A stretch of 15,659 bases of DNA from an uncultured Pseudomonadota bacterium (GCA_903939665.1 CAJAHZ010000050.1:1-15659), one strand, 5' to 3'; counted from the first letter of the stretch, positions 1 to 6,716 are shown. Made by a program: numbers and translations. The notes: a model not told the origin generated them from the sequence alone.

Positions 1-45
1 TCCGCGTCCGCCAGTAGCTGACCGCCGCCAGGCCACGCCTTCTCT

Positions 46-783
46 CTACAGGGACAGCCGCTTGAACACGCGCTCCGGAATATGCCGAATGAGCAGCATG
101 ATCAGGCGCCAGAAACCGGGCAGATAGACCACATCCTTGCGCTGCTCTATCGCTCGCAGGATGCCGCACGCGATGTCGCCGGGCTGCGCCCACAAGGCGC
201 CTTTCTTGAACGAAGCGGTCATCGGCGTATCGACAAACCCCGGCTTGATCGTCAAGACCTGCACCCCCTTCTTCGACAGGCGATTGCGCAGCCCTTGCAG
301 AAAGAGGCCGACCATTCCCTTGGCCGCGCCATAGACGTAATTGCTCTGCCGACCACGGTCGCCCGCCACAGAACCAATCACGGCCAGCGCGCCGTGTCCT
401 TGCGCCTCCATCTTCGCGCCCAGCAGCGTGGCGAGCGCAACGACCGACAGGCCGTTGTTATCCATTTCCTGCAGCGTCAGCGCAACAGAGGCTTCACAGG
501 CCTTCTGGTCGGGTAGCGTGCCATGCGCGATCAATGCGACATCAAGCCCGCCCAACGCGCTGGCGGCTGCTTCGAGCATCGCTGCGTGCTTTGCCGTATC
601 GGTCGCATCCATGACGAAGCAACCGACCGTGGCGGCGCCGCGCACACTCAGGTCGGCGGCGATGGTTTCAAGGCGTGTGGCATTGCGCCCGACAAGAAAC
701 AACGCATCGCCGCGTGCTGCCCACAACCGCGCTGCCGCTTCGGCAATCGCCGAGGTTGCGCCGACAATCAGTACTTTCTGCAT
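46..783 (-). CDS. DprE2-like short-chain dehydrogenase/reductase
   Basis: NAD(P)-dependent SDR of 245 aa. The Rossmann nucleotide loop is GATSAIAEA (residues 8-16), a variant of TGxxxGxG. The catalytic set is Ser138 (GSVAGDRG), Tyr151 and Lys155 (YGAAK). The GSVAGDRGRQSNYVYGAAK region closely resembles mycobacterial DprE2, which reduces the 2'-keto intermediate made by DprE1 to give decaprenyl-phosphoryl-arabinose. The gene directly before it is a DprE1-like oxidase, so the pair probably works as a 2'-epimerase on a polyprenyl-phosphate sugar at the inner membrane face; the substrate is inferred. The start at 783 is chosen because MQKVLIVGAT begins the Rossmann strand and GGAG lies 7 bases upstream. 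The frame stays open upstream to 993, but that part overlaps the DprE1-like gene and has no SDR similarity. The C-terminus is hydrophobic and basic (LIMLLIRHIPERVFKRL), perhaps a membrane-association helix. The 45 bases after the stop are too short to assign. Confidence 0.9.
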   Translation of the reverse strand: MQKVLIVGATSAIAEAAARLWAARGDALFLVGRNATRLETIAADLSVRGAATVGCFVMDATDTAKHAAMLEAAASALGGLDVALIAHGTLPDQKACEASVALTLQEMDNNGLSVVALATLLGAKMEAQGHGALAVIGSVAGDRGRQSNYVYGAAKGMVGLFLQGLRNRLSKKGVQVLTIKPGFVDTPMTASFKKGALWAQPGDIACGILRAIEQRKDVVYLPGFWRLIMLLIRHIPERVFKRLSL

Positions 784-823
784 GAAACGACTCCGTGAAA
801 AACATCGTAAATTATGCGTTGAA

Positions 824-2101
824 TTACGAGCTGACCCGGCGCCAGAAGTCCGAGGAAAACTTCGGGTCGACAAAGCCTGAAAACTCGTTGAAGCGCGAAT
901 AGCTGCGGCGAAAGAAGTCGCCGGCCATGCGCGCATCCTTGGCCGCGTAGAGCCGCCCGCCCACCGCGCTGACGATCGCATCGAGACGGTCAAAAAGCGC
1001 CCGCGTAGGGATGCCGCGATTGGAAAAGTCGAGCGCCAGCGTGATGCCCGGCATCGGGAAGGAAAGCAGCCCCGGGCTGCTCAATTCGCCGAAGGTCTTG
1101 AGCACCGCGAGGAAGGACCCCTGCCTGCTGGTCGAAATACTGCGCAATATCTCGCTCAACGCATCGCGCGCTGTCATCGGCAGAACGCACTGGTACTGGT
1201 AGAAACCCTGCCGACCGTACAAACGGTTCCAGTGCAGGATGCCGTCGAGGGGGTAAAAATACGGCGCGTAATGCATTACCGTTTTTTTCGGGAAGGGGCG
1301 GTGGTAGTAGGCCAGATTGAAGGCCCGTAGCGTCAGCGAATTGATCGCAGAAACCGGCGGCGTTAGCGGAAAGGTCAGCGGCTTGTTTGCCGGCAACACC
1401 CCGCCTGCGGAATCGGCATGATCGCCAGCCATAAAGATGCCGCGCGGCCTCGCCGCAAGGCAGTCGATCCACGCCACGGTGTATTCGTGCTTCGCCTCGG
1501 CCGCCGCATTGAGCGCAAAGAATTCATCGAGCCCGGCAAAGCGCGTGTTCGCAACCGCCACGCCCACGCCACGGACGCGCTTCAGTTCGATCTCGGCCCA
1601 GGTGATCATGCCGGTCAACCCGAGGCCGCCGACGCTAGCCGCGAACCAGTCGGCGTTTTCATTCGGCGAGCAGATGCGGCGCGAGCCATCAGAACGCAGC
1701 AATTCAAAGCGCCGGACATGGCGACCGAAGGTACCGGACTGGTGGTGATTCTTGCCATGCACGTCGTTGCCAATCGCCCCGCCAACGGTGACAAAACGCG
1801 TTCCCGGCGTCACCGGCAGAAACCAACCGCGCGGCACAAAAACATCGAGAATGTCGGCCAGCAACGCGCCAGCTTCACAGACCAGAACGCCACTTTCAGC
1901 GTCGAAGGAAATCAGATGGTCGAGTCCGCGCGTTTGCAGCAGCGTCGCACCGCTGTTCAAGCAAACGTCGCCATAGCTGCGACCATTGCCATAGGGTAGC
2001 AGCGAGCCGTCGACCACCGGCAGCGCAGCATAGCGCTCAGCCCAGCAGCGTTCATCGGCAGCGGGTTGCGCAGGCAGGTTGCCCCAGGCGGCGAGGGTCA
2101 T
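824..2101 (-). CDS. DprE1-like FAD-dependent polyprenylphosphoryl-ribose 2'-oxidase
   Basis: FAD-binding oxidoreductase of the VAO/PCMH fold, 425 aa. It follows mycobacterial DprE1 over almost its full length: YGNGRSYGD (37-45) and PGTRFVTVGGAIGNDVHGKN (99-118) form the FAD site, HHQSGTFG (119-126) and SVGGLGLTG (156-164) follow, then the substrate-domain blocks YPLDGILHWNRLYG (283-296) and YAAKDAR (385-391), where Lys388 matches the catalytic Lys of DprE1. The position of the Cys that benzothiazinone drugs modify in M. tuberculosis DprE1 is Ala356 here (PGITLALDF). The predicted reaction is oxidation of polyprenyl-phosphoryl-ribose at C2', with the SDR gene downstream completing epimerisation. 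The start at 2101 is two bases past the flippase-gene stop (TAA-G-ATG), so the two genes are probably translationally coupled. An in-frame start at 2140 would overlap that gene and lacks family similarity. The family is firm; the exact sugar is inferred. Confidence 0.9.
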   Translation of the reverse strand: MTLAAWGNLPAQPAADERCWAERYAALPVVDGSLLPYGNGRSYGDVCLNSGATLLQTRGLDHLISFDAESGVLVCEAGALLADILDVFVPRGWFLPVTPGTRFVTVGGAIGNDVHGKNHHQSGTFGRHVRRFELLRSDGSRRICSPNENADWFAASVGGLGLTGMITWAEIELKRVRGVGVAVANTRFAGLDEFFALNAAAEAKHEYTVAWIDCLAARPRGIFMAGDHADSAGGVLPANKPLTFPLTPPVSAINSLTLRAFNLAYYHRPFPKKTVMHYAPYFYPLDGILHWNRLYGRQGFYQYQCVLPMTARDALSEILRSISTSRQGSFLAVLKTFGELSSPGLLSFPMPGITLALDFSNRGIPTRALFDRLDAIVSAVGGRLYAAKDARMAGDFFRRSYSRFNEFSGFVDPKFSSDFWRRVSS

Positions 2102-2102
2102 C

Positions 2103-3038
2103 TTAACGCTGCCGTGCGAGAAAAATCGCGCCGAGTCCAACCGCGAACCACAGCGTTGCCAGCCGGCAGATCAGCGTTGCCGTGACGGCAGCGGCTTCGG
2201 GAAAGCCGTTCATCGCCAGCAGACCGATCATCACCGCTTCGCTGCTGCCCAATCCGCCGGGCAGAAAGGAGATGCCGCCAATCAGCATGGCAAAAGCGTA
2301 GATGAAGACTGCCGTGGTGAGTGGCAAAGGGTGTCCGAGCGCGCTGAGCAGCCACCAGAAACCGATGCCTTCAGCGAGCCATGCGACCACGCCGAAGGCC
2401 AGCCCCATGCTCATTGCGGACAATGAAAAACAGCGGCGAAAATGCAGAACGATCTCGCAAAGCTGAACGATCAGTTTCGCCCATTTCTGCGGTCGCGCCA
2501 GCGCCCAACGGTCGATCGCGACGATCAGCGAAGTCCATTGCACGAGGAGCAATGCGACAAGGACGAAAGCCAGCGCCAGACCGACGACCGGACGCGCCGG
2601 TGCATAAGCCCACAAACCGACGGCGGCAAGCACAAGAATCGACAGCAGGTCACTGACCCGCTCGGCAAAAAACGCGGCGAGGCTCGCTGCCGGCGGCACG
2701 CCGTGCGGCTTGAGCAGCACCGAACGCAGGGTTTCACCGAGTTTGCCCGGGCTCGTGGTCAGCGCGAAGCCGGCGAAATAGGCATGCAGGTTGATGCGCC
2801 AGCCCACCGGGGCGTCGAGCAGCGAAAGATAGCGCCCCCAACGGATGAAACGCAGCAGGTAATTGCTCAGCGAAAGCGCGAGCAGGCCAAGAAGAACGAG
2901 CGGCCCGACCTGCACAACCGCAGCGACAACCTCGCGCCAGCCAGCCCACAGCGAAAGCCCGAGATAGCCAAGCGCTGCCAGCACCACCGACCACAGCACG
3001 GCACGCAGCGGCAGATTCAAGGAGGACAAGGAATTCAC
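2103..3038 (-). CDS. Multi-pass membrane protein, LPG-synthase-TM / flippase-like domain family
   Basis: Integral inner-membrane protein of 311 aa with about seven to nine hydrophobic segments, at roughly residues 10-32, 45-65, 130-146, 150-172, 210-235, 242-261 and 288-308. It carries two signatures of the AglD/MprF-N-terminal-like family (lysylphosphatidylglycerol synthase transmembrane domain): SPGKLGETLRSVLL near 96-109 and PGGLGSSEAVMIGLL near 260-274. Members are linked to lipid or polyprenyl-sugar transfer or translocation, but the biochemical role is usually unknown. It leads a tight run with the DprE1-like and DprE2-like genes, so a role in moving or using the epimerised polyprenyl-phosphate sugar is a reasonable inference. 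No ATG is available near the start. The reading TTG(3041)-GTG(3038) offers two starts; GTG is preferred, with AGAGG nine bases upstream. That AGAGG is the outer edge of a palindromic repeat. Confidence 0.87.
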   Translation of the reverse strand: MNSLSSLNLPLRAVLWSVVLAALGYLGLSLWAGWREVVAAVVQVGPLVLLGLLALSLSNYLLRFIRWGRYLSLLDAPVGWRINLHAYFAGFALTTSPGKLGETLRSVLLKPHGVPPAASLAAFFAERVSDLLSILVLAAVGLWAYAPARPVVGLALAFVLVALLLVQWTSLIVAIDRWALARPQKWAKLIVQLCEIVLHFRRCFSLSAMSMGLAFGVVAWLAEGIGFWWLLSALGHPLPLTTAVFIYAFAMLIGGISFLPGGLGSSEAVMIGLLAMNGFPEAAAVTATLICRLATLWFAVGLGAIFLARQR

Positions 3039-3045
3039 CAAAAAA

Positions 3046-3173
3046 AACCTCTTTTAACGCAGAGAGCGCAGAGGCGCAGAGGTCGCAGAGAAAAACAAAG
3101 GAAAAAAAACTCTGCGCTCTCTGCGCTCTCTGCGCTCTCTGCGCTCTCTGCGTACTCTGCGTCGAAAGAGGTT
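3046..3173. repeat. Palindromic repeat with CGCAGAG-core units (family 1)
   Basis: A 128-bp imperfect inverted repeat fills most of the gap between mnmA and the membrane-protein gene. Both ends read AACCTCTTT inward (3046-3054 and the complement of 3165-3173). The left arm has four CGCAGAG cores separated by 1-2 bases. The right arm has six CTCTGCG cores, and inside it CTCTCTGCG is repeated perfectly four times (3117-3152). The arms are joined by an A-rich centre (about 3091-3109). Transcribed in either direction it would form a long hairpin. Similar CTCTGCG-rich palindromes occur, as I recall, scattered in many environmental bacterial genomes; copy number here cannot be judged. It begins 8 bases past the mnmA stop and ends at the next gene's ribosome binding site. 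Confidence 0.9.
3048..3052 (-). promoter_or_regulatory. Ribosome binding site of the flippase-like gene, supplied by the repeat edge
   Basis: On the minus strand the sequence reads AGAGG, then nine bases (mostly T), then GTG at 3038; the spacing to the alternative TTG at 3041 is six. These five bases are part of the conserved AACCTCT terminus of the palindromic repeat, so the repeat appears to provide the Shine-Dalgarno element. If the repeat folds as RNA, this element would lie at the base of the hairpin. Whether translation is affected is inference. Confidence 0.6.
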
Positions 3174-3181
3174 CACTACCT

Positions 3182-4288
3182 TCAAGCAATAACGCCTCCG
3201 CCCAGACAGACTTTGCTTTCGTAGACGACCACCGACTGCCCCGGCGTGACGGCCCACTGCGGCTCGGCGAATCGGATCAGACAGGAGGCCGCATCGACGC
3301 GCTCGATCTCGCACGGAGCATCGTCCTGCCGGTAACGCGTCTTGGCGGTGTAGACCCAGTGCGTATGCGGCGCCTTTCCCGAAACCCACGACAACTGGTC
3401 GGCGCTTAAATCCTCGACGAACAGCGCCGGATGATCGTGCCCCTGCACCACATAGAGCACGTTGTTCGCCATGTCTTTTCTGGCGACGAACCAGGCATCG
3501 TGATCACCGCTCTCGCCGCTCTTGCCGCCCTTGACGCCGCCGATATGCAGGCCCTTGCGCTGACCGATGGTGTGATAGGTCAGGCCGTCGTGCTCGCCCA
3601 GCACGCGCTCGTCGTCGAGGCAGCGTATCTCGCCTTTTTTCGGCGGCAGGTAGCGCATCAGGAATTCTTTGAACGGTCGCTCACCGATAAAGCAGATACC
3701 CGTCGAATCCTTCTTCACGGCAACGTGCAAGCCGGCAGCCTCAGCCATTTTTCGCACATCGCGCTTGTAGATGTCGGCCAGGGGAAACAGCGTCTTCGAC
3801 AGCTGCTGCTGGTTCAGGCGATGCAGAAAATAGCTCTGATCCTTGGTGCCGTCCTCGGCTTTCAGCAACTGGAACGCGCCATCGAACTCGCGAACACCGG
3901 CGTAGTGGCCGGTGGCGATTTTTTCTGCGCCAAGCGTTATCGCGTGTTCAAGAAAAGCTCGGAACTTGATCTCCGAGTTGCACAGGACATCCGGGTTCGG
4001 CGTGCGCCCGGCCTGGTATTCCTTGAGGAATTCGGCAAAAACACGTTCCTTGTATTCCTTGGCAAAATTCACCACTTCAACATCGATGCCGATCTTGTCG
4101 GCAACGCTCATCACGTCGATCAGATCCTGACGTGACGAACAGTATTCGTCGGTGTCGTCATCTTCCCAGTTCTTCATGAACAGGCCGATCACATTCCAGC
4201 CCTGCGCTTTCAAAAGCAGCGCAGCAACCGACGAATCGACGCCGCCGGACAAACCGACAACGACTGTTTTCCCTTTATTCGCGCTCAT
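3182..4288 (-). CDS. mnmA: tRNA-specific 2-thiouridylase MnmA
   Basis: Cytoplasmic enzyme that puts sulfur on C2 of the wobble uridine (U34) of tRNAs for Lys, Glu and Gln, using ATP and sulfur relayed by the Tus proteins; 368 aa, the usual length. Visible features are the ATP-pyrophosphatase P-loop GLSGGVDSS (12-20), TPNPDVLCNSEIKF with the first catalytic Cys103, TGHYAGV (126-132), DGTKDQSYFLHRL (146-158), and STGICFIGERPF with the second catalytic Cys199. The C-terminal beta-barrel part has GLTYHTIGQRKGL and ends CLGGGVIA. The start at 4288 is preferred to 4327: GGAGG lies six bases upstream and MSANKGKTVVVGLSGG is family-like. It overlaps the preceding gene by 14 bases, and its ribosome binding site lies inside that gene. 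The usual E. coli neighbour nudJ lies two genes upstream. Confidence 0.97.
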   Translation of the reverse strand: MSANKGKTVVVGLSGGVDSSVAALLLKAQGWNVIGLFMKNWEDDDTDEYCSSRQDLIDVMSVADKIGIDVEVVNFAKEYKERVFAEFLKEYQAGRTPNPDVLCNSEIKFRAFLEHAITLGAEKIATGHYAGVREFDGAFQLLKAEDGTKDQSYFLHRLNQQQLSKTLFPLADIYKRDVRKMAEAAGLHVAVKKDSTGICFIGERPFKEFLMRYLPPKKGEIRCLDDERVLGEHDGLTYHTIGQRKGLHIGGVKGGKSGESGDHDAWFVARKDMANNVLYVVQGHDHPALFVEDLSADQLSWVSGKAPHTHWVYTAKTRYRQDDAPCEIERVDAASCLIRFAEPQWAVTPGQSVVVYESKVCLGGGVIA

Positions 4289-4844
4289 CCTCGACCTCCG
4301 GCCCCTCGCCTGCCAACCAGTCATCAAGCGGCATCACCACCGCCGACTGACCATTATCAAAAAACCAGCTATCCACCACCCAGCGCCGCGGCTCATCCGC
4401 CGCCACTTCAAGATCCTCGATCTGCGCCGAATAATGCTCGAAAATAAAAAAACTCGTGCGCAGCGCCGGTTCCAGAACACGATGAAAGCGCAGCCAGCCG
4501 CGCCGTTCCATCAATTGCAGAAGCCGCGTCGTGGTCGTCGAGTGGTCGATGCAATCCATCCGCCCATGCGCGCCATCGTCCGCATAGTTACCCCCGCGAT
4601 CAGCCAAAATGGGCGATTGCTGCCCGGCCCAACCCAGCATCCAGCCAACCGCTACACCAATCAGCGCCCGCTCATGGGCGTCACTGCGCGCATCGTTCAG
4701 CAACTCGCTGACCCGATGCAACTGCACATCGGAATAGAACACCTCGGCCTCGGAAACACAGCCATAGTTGTAGCAAACGCTCACCGACTCGCCTGCCATT
4801 GCGGCGACACTGCCGAGCAGCAAGAGCAAGGTCAGGCACTTCAT
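4275..4844 (-). CDS. Predicted exported protein with a Cys-His-Asp arrangement
   Basis: I do not recognise this 189-aa protein by name. It has a signal peptide (MKCLTLLLLLGSVAAMA, likely cleaved after Ala17 before GES), so it should act in the periplasm or be exported. Two cysteines soon after (Cys24, Cys29) could form a disulfide. The most conserved-looking part is GRMDCIDHSTTTT (94-106), followed by FEHYSAQIED (135-144) and RRWVVDSWFFDNG (153-165). The order Cys98, His137, Asp158, with Asp158 in a WVVDSW strand, resembles the triad order of transglutaminase-like and other papain-fold proteins, but the similarity is by eye only. The start at 4844 overlaps the nudJ-like stop as ATGA, and the 3' end overlaps mnmA by 14 bases, so it is embedded in that operon. 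An earlier in-frame start at 4904 would remove the clean signal peptide. Confidence 0.8.
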   Translation of the reverse strand: MKCLTLLLLLGSVAAMAGESVSVCYNYGCVSEAEVFYSDVQLHRVSELLNDARSDAHERALIGVAVGWMLGWAGQQSPILADRGGNYADDGAHGRMDCIDHSTTTTRLLQLMERRGWLRFHRVLEPALRTSFFIFEHYSAQIEDLEVAADEPRRWVVDSWFFDNGQSAVVMPLDDWLAGEGPEVEDERE

Positions 4845-5287
4845 GCGTAATGCGTCAGCAGATCCAGTGGGTAACGCTTGCCGGCCAACCAATCGTCGAT
4901 ACAACGCAAAATCAGCGGACTGCGATGTTTTGGCTCCAGCACGCGGATTTCATCCAGCGTCAGCCAGCGCGCAGAAAGTATCCCCGCATCAAGCGGGCGC
5001 GCAGCGTCATGGCCGGTAATCATGCCGCCAAAAGCAAAACGCAGGTAAGTGACATCCTTATCCTCCCGGCGCCAGTTGTAGATCCCCACCAGATATTGCG
5101 GCGCAAAAGCATAGGCCGCCTCTTCAAGCGTCTCACGGATCACTGCATCGCGCAGCGACTCACCGCACTCAAGATGGCCGGCGGGCTGGTTGTAGCGGAT
5201 ACCGTCAGCGGTCTCCTCTTCAACCAGCAAAAACTTCCCGTCGCGCTCAAGTACGGCGGCAACGGTAACATTGGGTTTCCAGACCAT
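4841..5287 (-). CDS. nudJ: Nudix hydrolase, NudJ-like
   Basis: A 148-aa Nudix hydrolase resembling E. coli NudJ (YmfB), which hydrolyses nucleoside tri- and diphosphates and the thiamine intermediate HMP-PP. Shared blocks are KPNVTVAAV at the start, YNQPAGHLE (32-40) and the tail RSPLILRCIDDWLAGKRYPL (122-141), which matches the NudJ end [20 protein letters not shown]. The Nudix box spans 37-59: Gly37, Glu43, Arg51-Glu52 and Glu55-Glu56 are all present, but the late Gly of the consensus is Ala58. NudJ also sits beside mnmA in E. coli, so the neighbourhood supports the call. It is the first gene of the leftward run and starts with AAGG eight bases upstream. Its stop overlaps the next start (ATGA). 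Substrate is inferred from the family. Confidence 0.9.
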   Translation of the reverse strand: MVWKPNVTVAAVLERDGKFLLVEEETADGIRYNQPAGHLECGESLRDAVIRETLEEAAYAFAPQYLVGIYNWRREDKDVTYLRFAFGGMITGHDAARPLDAGILSARWLTLDEIRVLEPKHRSPLILRCIDDWLAGKRYPLDLLTHYA

Positions 5288-5392
5288 CGAACGAGCCTTG
5301 GCATCAGGGCAAAGGCGCTATTTTACCGCCATCTCGCAGGCGAAATCGGCTAGAATTTCGCTTTCAAAATTGTGGCAAGCGGAGAGAAAACC
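5288..5392. promoter_or_regulatory. Divergent promoter region between nudJ-like gene and ilvE
   Basis: This 105-base gap separates two divergently read genes, so it should hold promoters for both. For ilvE a TAGAAT (5351-5356) is a plausible -10 box. For the leftward operon a TAAAAT on the minus strand (5325 to 5320) is a plausible -10 box. No good -35 hexamer stands at 16-18 bases from either, so both are weak calls. I see no riboswitch-like structure or leader peptide. Confidence 0.35.
5381..5386 (+). promoter_or_regulatory. Ribosome binding site deciding the ilvE start
   Basis: GGAGAG lies six bases before ATG 5393 and fixes that start over the in-frame ATG at 5372. Confidence 0.7.
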
Positions 5393-6313
5393 ATGTCCAT
5401 GTCTGATCGCGATGGATTCATTTGGCACGACGGCAAACTGGTGCCGTGGCGCGATGCAACTACCCACGTGCTGACCCACACGCTGCACTATGGCATGGGG
5501 GTTTTTGAGGGCATCCGTGCCTACAAGGCAGAAAAAGGCACCGCCATTTTCCGCCTCAATGAACACATCGACCGCCTGTTCAACTCAGCCTATATCTTCC
5601 AGATGAAGATGCCATGGGACAAGGAAACGCTGACTGAAGCGCACAAGGAAGTCGTCCGCGCCAACAAGCTGGAATCCTGCTACCTCCGCCCGATCGTATT
5701 CTATGGCTCCGAAGCCATGGGCATTGCCGCCACCGCCGTCAGCACGCACGTCGCCGTTGCGGCTTGGCCGTGGGGCGCTTACCTCGGTGCCGAAGGCATG
5801 GAGAAGGGCATTCGCGTCAAGACCTCCTCCTTCACCCGCCATCACGTGAACATCAACATGTGCCGCTCAAAGTCGGTTGGCACGTACACCAACTCGATCC
5901 TCGCGCACCAGGAAGTCGCGCACGACGGTTACGACGAGGCGTTGCTGCTCGACGTCGACGGCTATGTTGCCGAAGGCGCCGGTGAAAACGTCTTCATCGT
6001 CAAGCACGGCAAGCTATATACACCGGATCTGACGTCCTGCCTTGAAGGCATCACGCGTGCCTCGGTGCTCACACTGGCCGACGAACTTGGCATCAAGGTC
6101 ATCGAGAAGCGCATCACGCGCGACGAAGTCTATTGCGCCGACGAAGCCTTCTTCACCGGCACCGCTGCGGAAGTCACGCCAATCCGGGAACTCGACAACC
6201 GGCAGATCGGCGCCGGTCGGCGCGGCCCGATCACCAGCCAGATACAGAGCCTCTTCTTCGACTGCGTCAATGGCCGAGTGCCGGCGCATGAAGACTGGCT
6301 GACCTATGTGTAA
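5393..6313 (+). CDS. ilvE: Branched-chain amino acid aminotransferase IlvE
   Basis: PLP-dependent class IV (fold type IV) aminotransferase of 306 aa, the usual length. It catalyses the last step of leucine, isoleucine and valine synthesis, and the first step of their breakdown, by transferring the amino group between glutamate and the 2-oxo acids in the cytoplasm. Signatures include THTLHYGMGVFEGIRAY (28-44), YLRPIVFYG (97-105), and Lys160 as PLP-binding lysine in CRSKSVGTYTNSILA, close to Lys159 of E. coli IlvE. Also seen are EGAGENVFIV and the end-of-domain FFTGTAAEVTPI. The start at 5393 follows GGAGAG with six bases between; the in-frame ATG at 5372 has no such site, and the next ATG (5399) is only two codons later. 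It is monocistronic or at most weakly linked to the next gene, as a long palindromic repeat follows. Confidence 0.97.
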   Translation: MSMSDRDGFIWHDGKLVPWRDATTHVLTHTLHYGMGVFEGIRAYKAEKGTAIFRLNEHIDRLFNSAYIFQMKMPWDKETLTEAHKEVVRANKLESCYLRPIVFYGSEAMGIAATAVSTHVAVAAWPWGAYLGAEGMEKGIRVKTSSFTRHHVNINMCRSKSVGTYTNSILAHQEVAHDGYDEALLLDVDGYVAEGAGENVFIVKHGKLYTPDLTSCLEGITRASVLTLADELGIKVIEKRITRDEVYCADEAFFTGTAAEVTPIRELDNRQIGAGRRGPITSQIQSLFFDCVNGRVPAHEDWLTYV

Positions 6314-6356
6314 CCACATTCAGGTAGTCATATTGAAAGACAAAAGCTAAATCTTT

Positions 6357-6460
6357 ACCACCAAGGCACCAAGGACACCAAGTTACACCAAGATAAAAAC
6401 CTCTAAGCTAAAACCTTTGAACTTCTTGGTGTAACTTGGTGCTCTTGGTGCCTTGGTGGT
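6357..6460. repeat. Palindromic repeat with ACCAAG-core units (family 2)
   Basis: A 104-bp inverted repeat lies downstream of ilvE. The left arm (6357-6392) and right arm (6425-6460) are 36 bases each and pair at 34 positions by hand alignment; the only mismatches are a GA/AG swap in the middle. The centre is a 32-base A/T-rich loop. Each arm holds four ACCAAG cores separated by 2, 3 and 4 bases in the left arm. The sequence differs from the repeat at 3046-3173, but the design is the same: short cores with 1-4-base spacers in two long opposed arms. It may end ilvE transcription or stabilise mRNA 3' ends, though no T-run follows. As I recall, similar ACCAAG palindromes are scattered in environmental bacterial genomes. 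Confidence 0.92.
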
Positions 6461-6518
6461 TCGCTCTCTGCCTTTGCCTAACCTCCTCATTTAATTTCAG
6501 ATCGCAAGGTGCCGCATC

Positions 6519-6716
6519 ATGGCTGAAAACACCGCATCGAAACCCATAGAAGTTACCGCACACGACCTGCCGCTGCATTGCCCGACGCCCGGCGCGTCGG
6601 GGTGGTCTGGCCATCCACGCGTTTTTCTCGACGTCACTCACACGGGCGAAGCGGTTTGCCCCTATTGCAGTGCGCACTATGTTTTCAAGGGTGAGCTGCC
6701 CAAGGGACACCACTGA
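6519..6716 (+). CDS. Small zinc-finger protein (zf-CHCC type)
   Basis: A 65-aa protein with the pattern HCPTP at 20-24, GHPRVFLDV at 31-39 and CPYCSAHYVF at 47-56. The likely zinc ligands are Cys21, His32, Cys47 and Cys50, which fits the zf-CHCC family related to the mitochondrial complex I subunit NDUFS6. The bacterial role is not known. AAGGTG sits seven bases before the ATG. In betaproteobacteria such a gene is often near ilvE and a heptosyltransferase gene, as here (from memory). It precedes waaF by 45 bases and may be co-transcribed with it. Confidence 0.87.
   Translation: MAENTASKPIEVTAHDLPLHCPTPGASGWSGHPRVFLDVTHTGEAVCPYCSAHYVFKGELPKGHH

Noticed and set aside
1..45. Possible start of another minus-strand gene
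   Set aside because: One frame reads AWPGGGQLLADA, but 45 bases with no clear start or ribosome binding site cannot support a call.
82..516. Plus-strand open frames opposite the SDR gene
   Set aside because: Composition is that of an antisense shadow of high-GC coding sequence; no family motif and no ribosome binding site.
784..993. Upstream in-frame extension of the SDR gene
   Set aside because: It overlaps the DprE1-like gene and codes for low-complexity Ser/Arg-rich sequence with no SDR similarity; ATG 783 has a good ribosome binding site and begins the Rossmann strand.
1418..1999. Long plus-strand frame opposite the DprE1-like gene
   Set aside because: Antisense shadow; the minus-strand frame matches the DprE1 family along its length.
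3110..3161. Tandem CTCTGCG units that resemble a CRISPR array at first sight
   Set aside because: Units are 9 bases and contiguous with no spacers, form one arm of an inverted repeat, and no cas gene is present.
2734..3189. Minus-strand frame through the palindromic repeat reading QRAQRAQRA
   Set aside because: The periodic peptide is only the 9-base repeat translated; the rest shadows the flippase-like gene.
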